Assembly (NCBI GenBank): GCA_033439265.1 | Contig: JAVTVX010000012.1 | Location: 18,486,501-18,550,500 of the forward strand | Reading direction: 5' to 3' | Length of the DNA: 64,000 nucleotides | DNA from: Dillenia suffruticosa | Taxonomy: Eukaryota; Streptophyta; Magnoliopsida; Dilleniales; Dilleniaceae | Shown here: piece after piece, positions 1 to 12,739 of the stretch | Numbering within the stretch: position 1 is the first letter of the stretch | Layout of the letters: every line of letters starts with the position of its first letter | The notes under the pieces: generated by a model | Told to the model about the DNA's origin: nothing | The model's input: the letters and a program-made list of their open reading frames with translations, nothing else | Databases searched by the model: none | Program-made: the position numbers and the translations under genes

Positions 1-980
1 TTATTTTTATTGTTTACATAATAATATTTTTTTATTTTTTAAATATTTTCTTATTTTATATTTTTAAAATATTTAAAAATAATATTTTTTATTTTTTAAT
101 TAATTTATTAGTTTATTTTAATTAGCATTTTATTATTTGATATTAATTTTTATTTCTTTAATTAATATGTTAGAATTATATAATAAGTAAAAATAAAATA
201 GAAGTATGATTAAATGTAAAATGTGGTTTGGTGGTTGGGTGCTCTATCATTTCACTCGTACGCAGGTGTTCGAACCGGGCTATAGGCATTTTGAGGATTT
301 TTTCAGGGATTTTTTGCAAGGCAGCAGGGCAGGCGTACGCAGGGTAGAGGCAAGGGCGGGCGAGCGGTCGGGCTCGTACTCGGGTGGGGCCCAGGGTGGG
401 CCGGGCGGGCTCGTAAGTTGGAGCAATGAGGCTCGTGCGCTGGATCTAGCTGGCAGGGGCACGGGAGCCAGAGCAGGAGCCGAAGCAAGGCCTGTCACCG
501 GGTACAAGTTAGCAACGGATCAAGCATTTGTCGCTAATTAAATAAAAATAAAATATTAATATAATAATTAAATAAAATATATAAAATAAATAAAAAAATA
601 TAATTGTATATAATATAATTAACGATAGATTCCTGGATCCATCTCTAAATTTAGCGACAGAAATCTAAATCCGTCGCTAATTAAATAAAATAAAATAATT
701 AAATAACAATTAAATAAAAAATATATAATAAATAAATAAATAATTATATATCATATAATTTAGCAACGGATTCCACGGATTCCTCGGATCCGTCGCTAAA
801 TTTAGTGATGAAAATTTTTCGTCGCTATTTTTGGGACGGATTTCTGTTTTTCATCCCTAAATTTTTGCGACGCGTCATTAGCGACTTTCGTCGCTAAATC
901 CGTTGCTATTGTTTTTAGCGGCAAATTTTTCTAAAATTTTCATTGCTAAATTCGTCACTAAAATCGTATTTTTTGTAGTG
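1..980. mobile_element. CACTA-type non-autonomous transposon, right part
   Basis: The right end reads TTTTTTGTAGTG, the reverse complement of the CACTAC terminus of CACTA (En/Spm) transposons. Many subterminal repeats of the type TCCGTCGCTAAAT and ATTTAGCGACGGA, in both orientations, lie at about 500-960; they match those of the complete elements at 21,041 and 25,939. No left terminus is visible, so the element starts outside the window. No transposase is seen. The interior is very AT-rich except for a GC-rich tract at about 300-505. The sequence right of the end is L1 LINE, so the element seems to have entered a LINE. Confidence 0.8.
229..276 (+). promoter_or_regulatory. tRNA-like Pol III A/B box pair inside the CACTA element
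   Basis: A box-A-like TGGTGGTTGGGTG (229-241) is followed by a box-B-like GTGTTCGAACC (266-276), at tRNA-type spacing. A GC-rich tract of about 200 bp follows directly. The same arrangement recurs in the other CACTA-type elements of the window. No full cloverleaf is evident, so this is tRNA-like rather than a tRNA gene. Confidence 0.45.
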
Positions 981-984
981 TTTC

Positions 985-3456
985 ATTTAATCTTAGACAT
1001 GGGATTGTTACTTGAACTACTACAGATCCCTTTCCCGTCCTTTCAGAGTCTAATCATATTAATTGGAGCCCTATTACTTTGACGATTGAGAACATATCGC
1101 TTTCCCATAGAGATATTAAAGGGTGGCAGAACATTGTCGGAGAGACAAGCATGCAGAAGGATGAGGAGTTTCAAGTTCATGAGAAAGTTTAAGAGTCTTA
1201 AAGAGAGCCTATAATCTTGGAATAAAGTGACTCTTGGCGATGTTAGAGCAAAGAAAATCATTATTTTTTGGTATTGATATTTTAGATAATTTGGATGTTG
1301 ATAGGGGGTTGTCTCATTATCTTATTAGTCATAGAGGGAGGCTCAAAAATGATTTTGTGGAGATTCTTTTAAAAGAGGAGAAAAGTAGGTAACAAAAGAC
1401 TTGAATAAACAGGATAAGAGGGGGGTGCAATATTAGGTTCTTCTTTTAGGTTGCCAATTGTAGGAGATGTAAAGTTTTATTAAGAGACCTACAAGATGAC
1501 ATTGGTAATGTTATCCTATCTTTATTGAGAACAACATTACTAGCTTGTACTAAAATCTTTATGCAAAGAACGCCGGAGGTCACCCTAGAATTGAAGGATT
1601 TGATTGGCACTTACAGAGAGTTAGACTCTTGGTTGGAAAAGTCCTCTGAGATACACGAAATTTGTGGGGATGGTTTTGTTTTAGGCGGGGAAAGTCTAAG
1701 GTTTGTGATTGTTTTATTACGGATTTTTTCCCAAAATTTCCGTGACATTATTTATGAGAATCAATTTAGAGCGCTTTTAAGTTTGTTTTCTTATTTTTTT
1801 TATAAGCAATGCAGGTGTTGATAACAACCCCACTTTCGCAAGCCTTACTCCTAAGAGGGCCTGCTTTTTGAAACTAAAAAGGTTCGGACCTATTATCCTT
1901 ACCACTGGCTTTCATTTGATAATGACTAAGGTTCTGGCCAATAGATTATGTATGGTGTTTAATGATACTACTTCTTATGACTAAGTACATTTAAACTGGG
2001 TAGACTAATTTTGGATTCATGGTACTGGAGTGGCTTTGAAGGTTAATTTTGAGGAGGCCTACAATTGGATTACTTGGAGTTTCTTAGATAATGTGCTGCA
2101 AAATAAGGGCTTTGAAGTTCTCTGGAGAAAGTGGATGGGAGATTGTTTGAATTTTTTACCTTTTCTATCATTGTTAATAGGAGTCTAGAACTTGGTTTTT
2201 GGCTTCTTGAGAGTTAAGATCGGAAATCATGTTTCTCCCTTCCTACTCACTCTTGTTGTGAACTTGTTGATAGATTGATCAAGAGAACAGTTCAATGTCT
2301 TTCTAGCACTAAGGTGGGGAATCATGAGGTTTGCATTTGTCATTTTCAATTTGTGAGTGATGTTATTCTCTTTCCCAAAGAAGATTAAGATGGCTTTCAA
2401 GATATTATTGCTCTTCTTAGCATTGTTGAGAATGTGTTAGGCTTAGGATCAACATGGCCAAAAGTCAGCTTCTTGGCATAAATTTCCTAACGACACTCTT
2501 GATGATTCAATAGTGAGAAGAGGAAATTATGTGTTTCTTATCTAGTGTTCCTTTAAGGGCAGTTTGGTGTTCATTTTTGGAATCCTACAGGTGCTATGAT
2601 TACTAAGTGGTTGGGTGGGTGGCAAGGTGCTTGCCTCTCTCAGCATGCGCTTATATCCCTAATCCATGCCTGTCATTTTAAAATTCCTCTTTATTTTGTT
2701 TTGCTTTTTAAGTTCTATAGGGGAGGTCAAGAAGATTGAAAAGTTGATGAGAGACTTCCTATGGCTGGGTAGTGATTTGGCTAGGAGGGATCAATTGGCG
2801 AGTTGGTAGCAAGTTTCTACACCTAATCTAATGGTGGTTGGGGCATGCATAACTAGGTGCAAAAAAACATTTCCTTGATAAGCAAATGGCTATAGAGATT
2901 CCCTTAATCCCTAATTCTTTATGGCATAAGATTATTAGGAAAAAGTATGGCTTGTAGCAGAATGGATAGGATGACTTGGGTGAGAGCTTCTCATTATAGC
3001 CCTTGGAAATTCATGTCTTATTTATAGAATTTTCATTTTTTAAGGAATTTTAATGATAAAGGAGTTATAGAATTTTCCTCCCCAATTTCATAGCTACAAG
3101 AAAAGAATATCTTTTCCCAAGTGTCATTGATACTAGATTTTGGGGTAACCATAGAGTTTGGTGTGTCGATGCTTCTGATACTTTTTCTTGCAAATCATTC
3201 TTTCATTGTCTCATTTGCCTTCCTCACATCCTCCTTTCCCCTTTAACCAAATTATTTGAAAGACAAATGGTTCATGTGAAAGTTAAGGTTGTCACTCAAT
3301 CTATGGGATGCTTAATATAATCAATGCAAATGATTTGTTACAGAAAATGAGACCTTTTTACTCTGAGGTTTTTAGTCGGCTTACCTTGAAAATCTCATTT
3401 AGCTTCATGCATATTCTCTAATACATATAATATAATTCTTTTTTCCATAAAAAAAA
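985..3456 (+). mobile_element. L1-type LINE fragment (linker to RT)
   Basis: Translation of the plus strand, crossing many stops and frameshifts, gives the typical plant L1 series. There is a KSWNKVTLGDVRAKK-like linker at about 1,200, an EEKSR..QKT segment at about 1,380, and reverse transcriptase stretches at about 1,850-2,480 such as VNFEEAYNWITWSFLDNVL. RNase H/zf-RVT-like sequence follows at about 3,100-3,400. The upstream half is missing because the CACTA element abuts it at 980. The fragment fades into an A-rich stretch near 3,450. It is a decayed, non-functional copy. Confidence 0.75.
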
Positions 3457-4158
3457 TGATTCATCACGCAGTTGACCTTAGTTGGCCTTACAATGGCTAC
3501 TATGTTTAGGTTCTTCATGAAAATTTCACATCTTTTTTAGGATGATACATTTATGATGTGGAGATCAGGATCCTTTTTTTGGTAGGTGTGTGGTTTGGTG
3601 TTTTGATTGCAGATAGCGAATAGTTCTCTTGGGTGAATAACAATGGAGATAACTTGGCCAACATTTTGGGGTGATCATTTCTATCCCTACTAGTAAAATG
3701 AATTGTCCACTCATTTTACATTTTCTATTGGATAAGGATTGATGAATCATCTCTAGTGCCATAGGACACTAGCGAGCTTTTTTTCCAAATTCCTTGGTAA
3801 CGCTATTACAGGCCTTTGAGTTAAGAAAATATGAGGTGAATCATTGTAGGATTATATGGTATTTGTGAGGATTTTGTGTTTATGGGTTGAAATGAATGTC
3901 ATAACCCTTACAAATCAGTTATTGTCTACATTCATCCTTTGCAATAGAATAGTGTTTCTTCTTGATGGTGCAATATATCAGTGCTTTTAGAAACATTCCT
4001 TTGACAAATATCCACAGGGGTTGGTATTGTTTATTATGTTGCCATTTCCCTTCTTTAAGGATAATATTTAGTAGTTCTAAATATTGCTGATGTCAATATA
4101 TTTATTCTTTACATTACATGGATCACAATTCATTTTTTTTCTCATGACTATTTTCTAG
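3457..4158. other. Unassigned intergenic DNA
   Basis: No coding, repeat or RNA signature was recognised in this moderately AT-rich stretch. Short open frames here are not supported by family resemblance. Confidence 0.5.
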
Positions 4159-4302
4159 GGAAGTGAAAAGCTTCTGCAATTAGTTTTGGACTGTTCAGAT
4201 ATTGGGTGCTCGGCCACATCTAATGTTTCTGCAGCCAACACCATGCATGAGAAGTCTAAGGATTATTATACTTATTGTCCATGGATAAGAAACTTAGTGT
4301 GA
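4159..4302 (+). CDS. Possible isolated exon, unknown protein
   Basis: A pyrimidine-rich tract ending in TTTTCTAG precedes an open frame of 47 codons that begins GSEKLLQLVLDCSDIGCSA and ends at TGA. The composition (Cys, Ser, charged residues) looks protein-like and the acceptor is good, but the family is not recognised and no neighbouring exon was found. It could be a chance frame or a relict exon of a lost gene. Confidence 0.25.
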   Translation, partial: GSEKLLQLVLDCSDIGCSATSNVSAANTMHEKSKDYYTYCPWIRNLV

Positions 4303-4789
4303 TCATAGTGCTTTTATTTATGTGATTTTATGCTTAAAATTGGATGATGAACTTTGTGCATGAGTGACATGTGAGTATGCTTTTTCTCCTTAAATTGTAC
4401 CATGTTATAAGGACTATGACTGTTTTGTTCAATTATTGAATCCTGGGCAATCTGAAGTCACAAAAGCCCTCTACTGCTTATTTCCAATTAAAAAAGAAAA
4501 AAAAAAGAAGAAGCTTTCTACTTTTAAATAGTGAAACATAAGAGCATATCCTAAGATCTGCAAATGTGGTATTGTCAGGGACAATTTTAAGATATAAAGT
4601 CTACTAAACCAAGCAAAGCACATAAGCTTGGATTCTTATTTTTCTTTTTTCATTTGGAGAGAACCTAGTTGCTGCTTTGATCCTTATTAATTAGATCGTA
4701 GGGTTTCAGCAACATCTAGTTGCTACTTTGTTCCTCATTATTACTCTGAACTGGTATGATCCCTTAGCTGCTGAGAGTTTGATTAAACA
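4303..4789. other. Unassigned intergenic DNA
   Basis: Nothing recognisable apart from a short A-rich run near 4,490-4,510 (AAAAAAGAAAAAAAAAG type). Confidence 0.5.
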
Positions 4790-7700
4790 GGAGGTTGAGG
4801 GGTCAAATGAGAGACAGGGTAACTGCTAGACTTGTGTGGGGGACTCGTTGGCTCAAGGGGAAGGAATGGATCAAAACAGGGTTAAGTTAGGTATAGAAAA
4901 GGGAGAGACTGTGAGTCAGCTGGATGTAGATAACTCATCTATTGGCCTGGGTATGATAACTCATCTACTGGCCATAAAGGAGGAGACTTATTGAGCAGGA
5001 GATTGGTGTTGTTAATGAATGGGCTTTGGTTCCTGTTTTGGAAAACTAGTTGTTAGGATAGAGGGGGTCGATGTTCAAGATGGTATTACTTCATTGGCTC
5101 AACAGCATATGGTGGAGATCTCTAGATCATTTGGTCTATCTATTGATGGTTTTAAGGTTCAAGCTATGCAACTATTTGGTGCTCTTTTGAGTCAAAAAAT
5201 GGGTGGCTTTGAGGAACAACATTTACCTTGAAGGGTTGGATGACAACATTGTAGAAAGCTAAAGAAACTGGAATTTGCGTTAAATTATGATAGAGCGAGG
5301 GGAAATGAGGATGAACGTGGTAATGTCGATGTAAGGGGGAAGAGAAAGGGAAAGGGATGGTACATTCTTGATGGATTTGTCAAATCTTATCTTGGGATTG
5401 TTGAGGTGGAGGTGAGAGAGGGAAAAGAGGAGTAATTAAAGATTTTTTGAGAAAGTGAAAGGGCTGGATGGCGTGTTTGCAAGAAAAAAAGTTTGATGTT
5501 ATGGAGGAGAGTGTAGTGAAAAACTTATGGCCAGAGTGAAGTTACGATTGGTTGGAGTAAGGGATTGTTGGAGCATCAGGGGTATTTTAGTAGATAGTTG
5601 AATTGGTAAGTTTTCAATATCATGCCTTTAGTTTATGGGCCTTCGGTGGGATTGGGTGTTTACAGGCTTGCATGGGCCTGCTGAGGGGCTAAGAACAAGG
5701 GTGTGGAGGGGCTGAGAACAAGGGTTTTTCTGGATGAGATTGCAAGTGTTAAACATAGATGGCAGCACCCTTGGGTGATTAGTGGTGATCTTAATATTGT
5801 GCTTTTCGTATGAGAGATCGAAACATGTGGATTTCTCCAATGCCATGTGCATGATTGTGGGTTGTTAAACTTGCCTCCGACTAGGGGTTGTTTTACCTAG
5901 TCTAATTCTAAGGAAAATCCTTCCTTTTCTCATTTAGATAGTTTTTAAGTGAATGCGGATTGGGATGAGCAATTGCTGGTATCAGTGCAGCAGTTACTTG
6001 AACGACCTAGATCAGATCATTATCCCATTCGCCTAGAGATGTAAGTAGTTCGGTGGTACCCAATTCTGTTTCAATTTGAAAATATGTGGTTAAAGGCAAA
6101 TTGTTTGTAAGGACTCGTTCAGACCTGGTGGAATGATATGATTTTTGGGGGTTGTTCTAGTTATGCAATGGCTAAAAAATTTAAAGAACTGAAAGTAGTA
6201 TTAAAGCAATAGAATTGTGATGTTTTCAAGCATGTTAGTTGGCACAAGTCTGAGTTGTTGGGTAGCATAGTGAGATTGGATTTCAAGGAGCATAGTGAGG
6301 GTCTAAATGAGGCTGAACGGATGGAAAGGAGTGTTTTGAAGGCTTATTTGACTAAGATAATTTTGATGAAGTCCTTGGAAAATTGAGAGTGCTGTGGTTG
6401 AAAGAAGTGATTTTAATACAAATATTTTCATAGGATGACAATAGTTCATGGGAGGAGAAACATTATACAGAAGAAGCTGATGGATAATTTTGATGAGTTA
6501 AAGGTAGCTATCTTAAATATTTATAAGAGTTTATATTTAGAAACATGTGTGAACTGACCAAGGGATGATGGTTTGGAGTTTGATTGGTTAACTCATAAAA
6601 AACAAAAGGCTTTGGAATCCTTTTTTAGTATAGAAGAGATCTTGATAACTTTTCAAAGTTGTAATGGTGACAAGACTCCTCATTCAGATGGTTTCACTAT
6701 GGAATTTTTGAAGGTCAATTGGAGTGCTATGAAGAAGATGTTGTGGGAGCATTTTTTTGATTTTATAACACTGGTTAATTTGTGCATAGTTTAAACTCCA
6801 CTTTTCTAGTATTGATTCCTAAGAAGCTGTTGCTTTGAATGTTAAAGATTTTAGGCCTACTAGTCTTGTGGGTTACATGTATAAGTTTATTGTTAAGGTT
6901 TAGTCAATAGGCTCAAAATGGTGTTCTAATTGCTAATAAGGTAGTAGATGATTTTTTAAGGAAGGGTGAGACATTTGTTATTTGTTTATGACCACATATA
7001 TGGAGATTTCATTCGTATGTGCTTAATAGGATGGGGTTCGGTCCATTGGATTAAATACTGTATCTCTACTACCTGTTTTTCTGCTATGTGAGTGGTTGTC
7101 CAACTAATCTCTTCCATGCATTTAGGGATCTTCGTCAAGGGGATCCACTTTCACATGTGTTATTTATTATAAATATGGAGGTCTTGTCCAAAATGTTATG
7201 GAAAGCAATGAAAGACGGTATGTTAAGTGGTTTCGATGATAGGAGAAATAGGCGGGTGAAGTTATATCTTATTTGTTGTCTACTGATGGTACTATATTTT
7301 TTGTGGTGCTGATCCTTTCTAGTTGTTTTATTTGTGATGTTTACTGGTGTATTTTTCGATGGTCTTGGGATTGAGAATTAATTTGAGGAAGAGTGAACTC
7401 ATACTTTTTGGTGAGCGTGTAAATGGATCATAGCTTGCTGAGGTGATGGGTTGTTGTCTAGGTTCCTTTCCAATCACCTATTTGGGTCTTCCTCTTGGAG
7501 CTAGAGCAAATGTGGCAACTTTGTAGAAGGCTGACTTTAATCAAAAGTGGTTTGATGAGTTTACCTGTTTATTTTATGTCTCTCTTCTCCATTGCAATTT
7601 GTGTGGTTATGCAGCTGGAGCAAATTCAAAGAAGATTTTTGTGGGGTGGTGTAAGGGATATAAACATCATTTGTGAAATGGGGCATAGTGAAGCAACCTT

Positions 7701-9490
7701 TGGAAAGGGGTGGTTTAGGTATAAAGCCTTTGATGGTGTTTAATGAATCCTTGATGAGTAAATAGTAGGGAGGTTTACGGTTAAGCAAGATTTCTTACGA
7801 CAAAAAGTGGTGGTTGTGCAATTTGGGGAGGAGGGTTATAGGCAGAGGACTAATTCTTGTAAGCTTGTAGAAGTGGATTGATAAAGTTTGGACAAAGTTT
7901 TCATTATTTGTTAAATTTTGGGAAGGTAAGGGTAATCGACTTATATTTTATTAAGATGTTTGGCGTGATGAGATAGGTTTGAGGGATCAATTTCCTGATA
8001 TGTACGGGCTAGCCAAATTCAAGGGTGTGGGTGATGGCCCTTTATATTGGGATGTTGCTTTTTCATGTAATATGAATGATTGAGAATTGTCTCGAGTTAT
8101 TTGAGTGTTAATATGATAGATTCTGTTTGGTGGTCAAGAAGGAAAAAAGGGCAATTTAGCTTGAACTTACTTCTTTACAGGTTGGTGCTCCTATGGTTCA
8201 TAATGAATTTGAAAGATGCAGACCCCTTTTTAGGTTTCTTTCTTTTGGTGGGAAACTATGTGGGAAAGTACTCTCATGACCGGAAAGCTTCCTTATGAAT
8301 AGGTGTTATATATGTAAATTTGAGATGAAGTGTGTTTGTCATCTTCTACTACTTCCCCCGTAGGTAAGGGTGAGTATTCGGTTAAACTATAACTGAAATA
8401 ATCAAAATTAAAATATCAAATTTAATTAAGTTATATAATTTTCATAATCATAATCTAATCAAATAGACTAAAAACCGATAATTCGTTTGACCGAATTAAA
8501 CAGTTAATTCAGTTTAATCATCTAAATCAACTAAATTATTAAAATATTTTATTATAAAAGACTTTTAAGTGACACTACTTTCTAGTCATATCTATGTAAT
8601 TGAAATATATATCATTCATATCAATTTGGGACTATAAACTGTTATTTTAAAATTTAAATTTCACTTATAATTTAATTCTCAAATTTCAAATTTTAAATAA
8701 TTTAAATTTTGGAAGTGGGAAAGGAGTGAAATAGGAGAAGGAGGGGAGATGTGTGAATAAAAGTTTCAAGTTTGGGAGTGGAAGAGCCTTAAAATGGACC
8801 AAACATTGAAAATTTGGAATTAAAAGGTAGAAACTAAAAGTTTTCATTAATTGTGCACTCTCCACTATATTAGTTTTAATTTTTAGGTTTTTTTCCTTTT
8901 AATTTTAATTATAATATTATAATAATATTTGTATGAATAAAAATTATTCAAAATTTATATAATATTTTTAATTAATTCGCTTAATTCGTTTTAACCGAAA
9001 TAAAAATTGCTAAAATCAATAACCGTCTAAATAAACCAAATTATAGTTCGAACCTGAAAAATAATCCAAAATATAAATAATTCCGTAAAATGATTTTTTT
9101 GGTTTTAGCTGAATAAATTCATCCCTACTCGTGTAAGAGAGTTATGGAATATGGTTTTTGATTTTCTTGGATGTCCACGGGTAATGGCGGGGTGTATCGA
9201 AGATGTAATCTGGATTTGTTCGCATTTTTTGATGAATAAGGTGAAGAAGAGGCCTTTAACAGCGGTTCCTTTGGCTATTTTTTGGATTATGTGATGTGAA
9301 TTTTTTAGGGTCGAGACTTCTATAGATTCTTTGAAGCTAAGTGGTTATCTACTTTTAGTTTTTGGATTTCGAGAGAGACATTGGATGTAGATGTAGACTT
9401 GTTTTGAATTATTAGTTTTGTAAATTTTGGGATAGACACCCCCTATCTCCTCTCATAAAGATTTTATTATTAAAAAGAAAGAAAGAAAAA
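4790..9490 (+). mobile_element. L1-type LINE, decayed but nearly full length
   Basis: Plus-strand translation, broken by many stops and frameshifts, follows plant L1 order. The end of an ORF1-like region lies near 5,250-5,350 (a SINYD-like segment). Endonuclease-like sequence runs 5,600-6,050, where GLHGPAEGLRTRVW is followed by a GDLN-like position. The reverse transcriptase runs 6,570-7,750; FRDLRQGDPLSHVLF is the conserved RT motif, and KSGLMSLPVYFMSLF and QRRFLWGG mark its C-terminal part. Further LINE sequence lies on both sides of a MITE at 8,365-9,127. The element ends in an A-rich tail at about 9,470-9,490. The 5' boundary is approximate. Confidence 0.8.
8365..9127. mobile_element. 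hAT-like MITE inserted in the L1
   Basis: An AT-rich block of about 760 bp interrupts the LINE. It begins TAAGGGTGAGTATTCGGTT and ends with the imperfect inverted complement, ATTCATCCCTA. Subterminal sequence is full of CGGTTAA/TTAACCG-type motifs. TIRs of the form TAGGGGTGAG are typical of plant hAT-derived MITEs. A clean 8-bp target duplication is not visible; the flanks CCCCCGTAG and TCGTGTAAG are only partly alike. There is no transposase. Confidence 0.6.
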
Positions 9491-9812
9491 CACCTCATAA
9501 ACTAAAAAGGAGGATAGATTCATCATGGCACATACCAACTCACTAAAATACTAACCATGTTTTTTTTCCTTGCGTGTGGACATAAAAACCTTTTTAAGGG
9601 ATTAAGTCGGCACTCTTTCTATTCACAATACATTATCTCAAAACTTTCTACGTGGGAATCTCATTGTGCACGGTACTAGCAGGAACCTATTAGATATGAT
9701 CCATATAAAAAAAATCTTGAAGAATTGCATTTATTTCTTGTTGGTTTCCCATTCCCCCATTGGTGATGAAAAGGATTGAAACTTCTATTTAAGATTTATA
9801 TAATTTATTGAG

Positions 9813-9860
9813 CCGGGAGGGTGGACGTATATATACGCAGCCTTGTCAAGAAGGTTTGCA
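9813..9860 (-). mobile_element. Au-SINE-like fragment
   Basis: The stretch GGGTGGACGTATATATACGC followed by AGCCTT is the reverse complement of the internal segment common to plant Au-type SINEs (AAGGCTGCGTA...). It closely resembles the more complete copy at 9,961-10,102, but no ends are identifiable. Confidence 0.45.
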
Positions 9861-9960
9861 TGTTAGGTCAAGATGGAGACCAATGTGACCTTGTCAGAGA
9901 AGTGGTTGTGGATGTTCATGATGGAGAATTTTTTTTGCTATAGGTGGTTGTGGCAACATA

Positions 9961-10102
9961 AAAAAAAGGCTCACTTGGTGCATAAAATGATTCCCGCCTT
10001 AGTGTGGGGTAGAGGGAGAGTGGACGTATATATACGTAGCCTTCCTCTTGCTTTTTTTCAAAGAGATTGTAGGGTCGCATATGGGCATATATGAGAGTAT
10101 AA
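9961..10102 (-). mobile_element. Au-like SINE with 17-bp target duplication
   Basis: The insertion of about 142 bp is bounded by perfect direct repeats GTGGTTGTGGCAACATA at 9,944-9,960 and 10,103-10,119. On the minus strand it contains AAGGCTACGTATATATACGT, then GCGGGA, then GCACC, and ends in a T-run (AGCCTTTTTT). This matches the 3' layout of plant Au SINEs. The left part, with the tRNA-related head, looks truncated. The intact long target duplication indicates retroposition by a LINE machinery. Confidence 0.65.
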
Positions 10103-10259
10103 GTGGTTGTGGCAACATACAGGTTGAAAAATAATGAATTGATGACAAAAAGTGATACAGCTTTAATGGATGGCATTACAGGAGAAAACTAGAAAAGTGT
10201 AGGGTTGTCCATTGAAAGAATTCTTAGCTATCTATCAATTGCAGATGTCAACTTCAATC

Positions 10260-11750
10260 AGCTGATTGAATGAGTTGAGAATTTTCAAAAACTCCAAATT
10301 GTTTAAATCTATAGAAAGAATTTCTTATGCATCCACAATGGAACTGGACTCCTTCACTAGTGAAACTATAGGGCGTGAATTCACTAAATGCAGTCATATG
10401 CTTTCTCTATATCCAATCTGCATGGACCCCATGATAAACAAATATATCTAGGTAAAGTTAACACCAGTGATGGCATCATCCCACCCATTTTGCGAAAGAT
10501 TATCTGTTTCAAGTTCCTCTAGGCATAAATAATTTGGTTCCAAGGGAATTTCACAACCATTTCCCCCAAGACCACACAAAATCTTGCATCATCAACTTGT
10601 TTTGATCGGCAATCTTCGAGAGATCTAAAATACGCATACTAGCCTAGCACGATTGAAATGGATGTGATGCGGTTGCCTAAAGGCACCTGAGGAACCATCA
10701 TGCCTCTCAGAGATTCTATTTAACACTAATCCCAAAAGGAAATAGATTTGGGGTCATCCTCTAGAGGAACACTAAGTTAAGCAGCGGACCAACTTTTTCT
10801 ACAACCCATTCTAAAAGCTATATCATTTACAACCCCATCTTCAATATCTCTATATAGTATATTGCTAAAGAGATATTAATCTATGGGTAGTATTAAAATA
10901 TATATATGAAGCAAAATGAGAAGAGTCACCAAACCATCTCTTTCACTAATGAGAAAGGTATAACATTATCAGCACATTGCAAATTAGAGACTCAATACAC
11001 TCAATTCCAACTTTGAGACCATTCTCTAATCATGCCTTATTCAACTTGCCTCTCTATCATCTTGTTCAAATCATACACTACTGTTAGTTAAATAGAGAAG
11101 AGATAAGGGATCACCCAGCCCTACAAATACCAAGATTTGGATGGCTAAATCCAAACATTGGTGTTGGAACTATTTTTAATCTAAATTATGGTGTTTAATC
11201 AAAACAATCTTCCTGCCAAAGGGGCTTGATGTGCCACTTTAGCATGAAACAACCATTTCAAAAATGCTACTAGCAAGGATAACTGTTCAAGATCATGAGT
11301 ATGATAAAATTTGGTTCCCTGGTGTTAATTTTATGTAGATAAAATTACTACTGGGGACAACTGACCATTTGTTGATAGTTATATTATGATGTGACTTGTC
11401 AGCTCTTTAAGTAGAATCAATTTAGGTCTAGCCCCAAACTTGGATTAAGTTAGTTTCAAACTCTGAAAGATGAATTTTGCTGATTTATGTTCTTTAATGA
11501 TAATAGAGAAAACTGTAGTGGATAAACAATCTCCCCTTGCAACTTCTCTATCTATATTTGATGCTCCTTATCTCAAATCTAAGAAAATTAACTCATCATA
11601 GGCCTGTCTAATGTTTAACTTGAGAACAACCGTCTTTACTGCCTCTGCCTAATATCCTCCACCACGTCATTAGCTACTTAGGGTGCATTCAAAATAATGT
11701 TTGGCTCCTACAAAAGCGACCTAATTAACTAATATGATATCATCAAGAAG
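10260..11750 (-). mobile_element. L1-type LINE fragment (RT), minus strand
   Basis: Reverse-complement translation from about 11,130 down to 10,750 gives GDPLSLL, then GMIREWSQSWN, VSNLQCADNVIPFSLVKE and a kINISkSI-like stretch. This is the order of plant L1 reverse transcriptase (QGDPLSP motif, FADD-like motif, LxxFxxxSGLKIN). Stops and frameshifts are frequent. The outer limits are estimates, because the sequence on both sides fades into unrecognisable DNA. Confidence 0.6.
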
Positions 11751-12107
11751 TCCACACAACTGGTTCGTTAAAAGTCCCAGCTAAGCTGGGCCCAACAGTG
11801 GATTAATCTAGATTAGTTGGGGCGAAACCTCAAATATTGGGTAGTGGCTCTAGCTAGGGTACAAAAAAAAGTCCTAGCTAAGAAAAGAAACTTGTAGTCG
11901 AGCTAATAGGCCTAAAATATTTAATATTACAAGGTTGGGAACTTTATTGGAATAGAAGTTAGACAACCACCACAACATTTTTTTTAATAACTTTCATATT
12001 AGTACAGCAGAGGAAATTCTTAAATAAAGAAGAACCTATGAACTTTCTAATTCCCTAGAATTCTATTCCATTACATTTTCATCAATAGTATGATGAGCAT
12101 GTATATC
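11751..12107. other. Unassigned DNA left of duplicated block A
   Basis: No feature was recognised. Similarity to block B begins abruptly at about 12,108 (CATTTAGGATCCAAAACC against CATTTAGGACCCAAAACC at about 41,003). Confidence 0.5.
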
Positions 12108-12439
12108 GCATTTAGGATCCAAAACCTTATTGCCTTTTCAACTTCATGTTACATGCCACCTTTATTTGCAAAACTCCTCATTAAGATCTAAAATAAAGAC
12201 ATCTTTCTCCATCAGCTTGAGCTTTTGGAACAATTGGATATGTTCCTTTTCACAAATTAGTCCCACTTAATATTCTCTATCCCAATACTAAAGTGCTTTA
12301 CCTTACATAACCACAGCAGTTTGAATGTCCTATAGTGGCGATGGGGTCCCCATAATTTTTTTTGGAAAGATGTTTATCACTATTTTTTTGTTACTTTTCC
12401 TTGGATGTATCATAGATCTATTGTATGGTATGTATTTGT

Positions 12440-12615
12440 TAGCTGATAAGTGTTTGTTACTTGATGGAATTAGGTTTTGCGTCCATCAGATGAACTTGAG
12501 AGGCTCCTTTGTAACAGATATGTTGGTGATAGCCTTACTTGACCTGCAATTTTGGATATATGCAAGACTTTTGATTTGAACAAAAATGATGTCCTTAAGT
12601 ACCATAAATTAGATT
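12440..12615 (+). pseudogene. Decayed copy of the exon-like segment at 41,336
   Basis: This segment aligns with the exon-like open frame of block B (see 41,336-41,515) but is frameshifted in the middle. Shared ends are LLDGIRFC and DLNKNDVLKY. The parent gene is not recognised. Being in both blocks, the segment predates the duplication. Confidence 0.4.
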
Positions 12616-12739
12616 ACTTTACAGATGTGTTTGTAGTTTTCATATGGCTTATACAAGATCACATTCCTTTATTTTTTTCTTATTCAATGTTATCTGTGGA
12701 CATTTGCAGTTGCATATCGATCAGCATTCAAATCTTACA

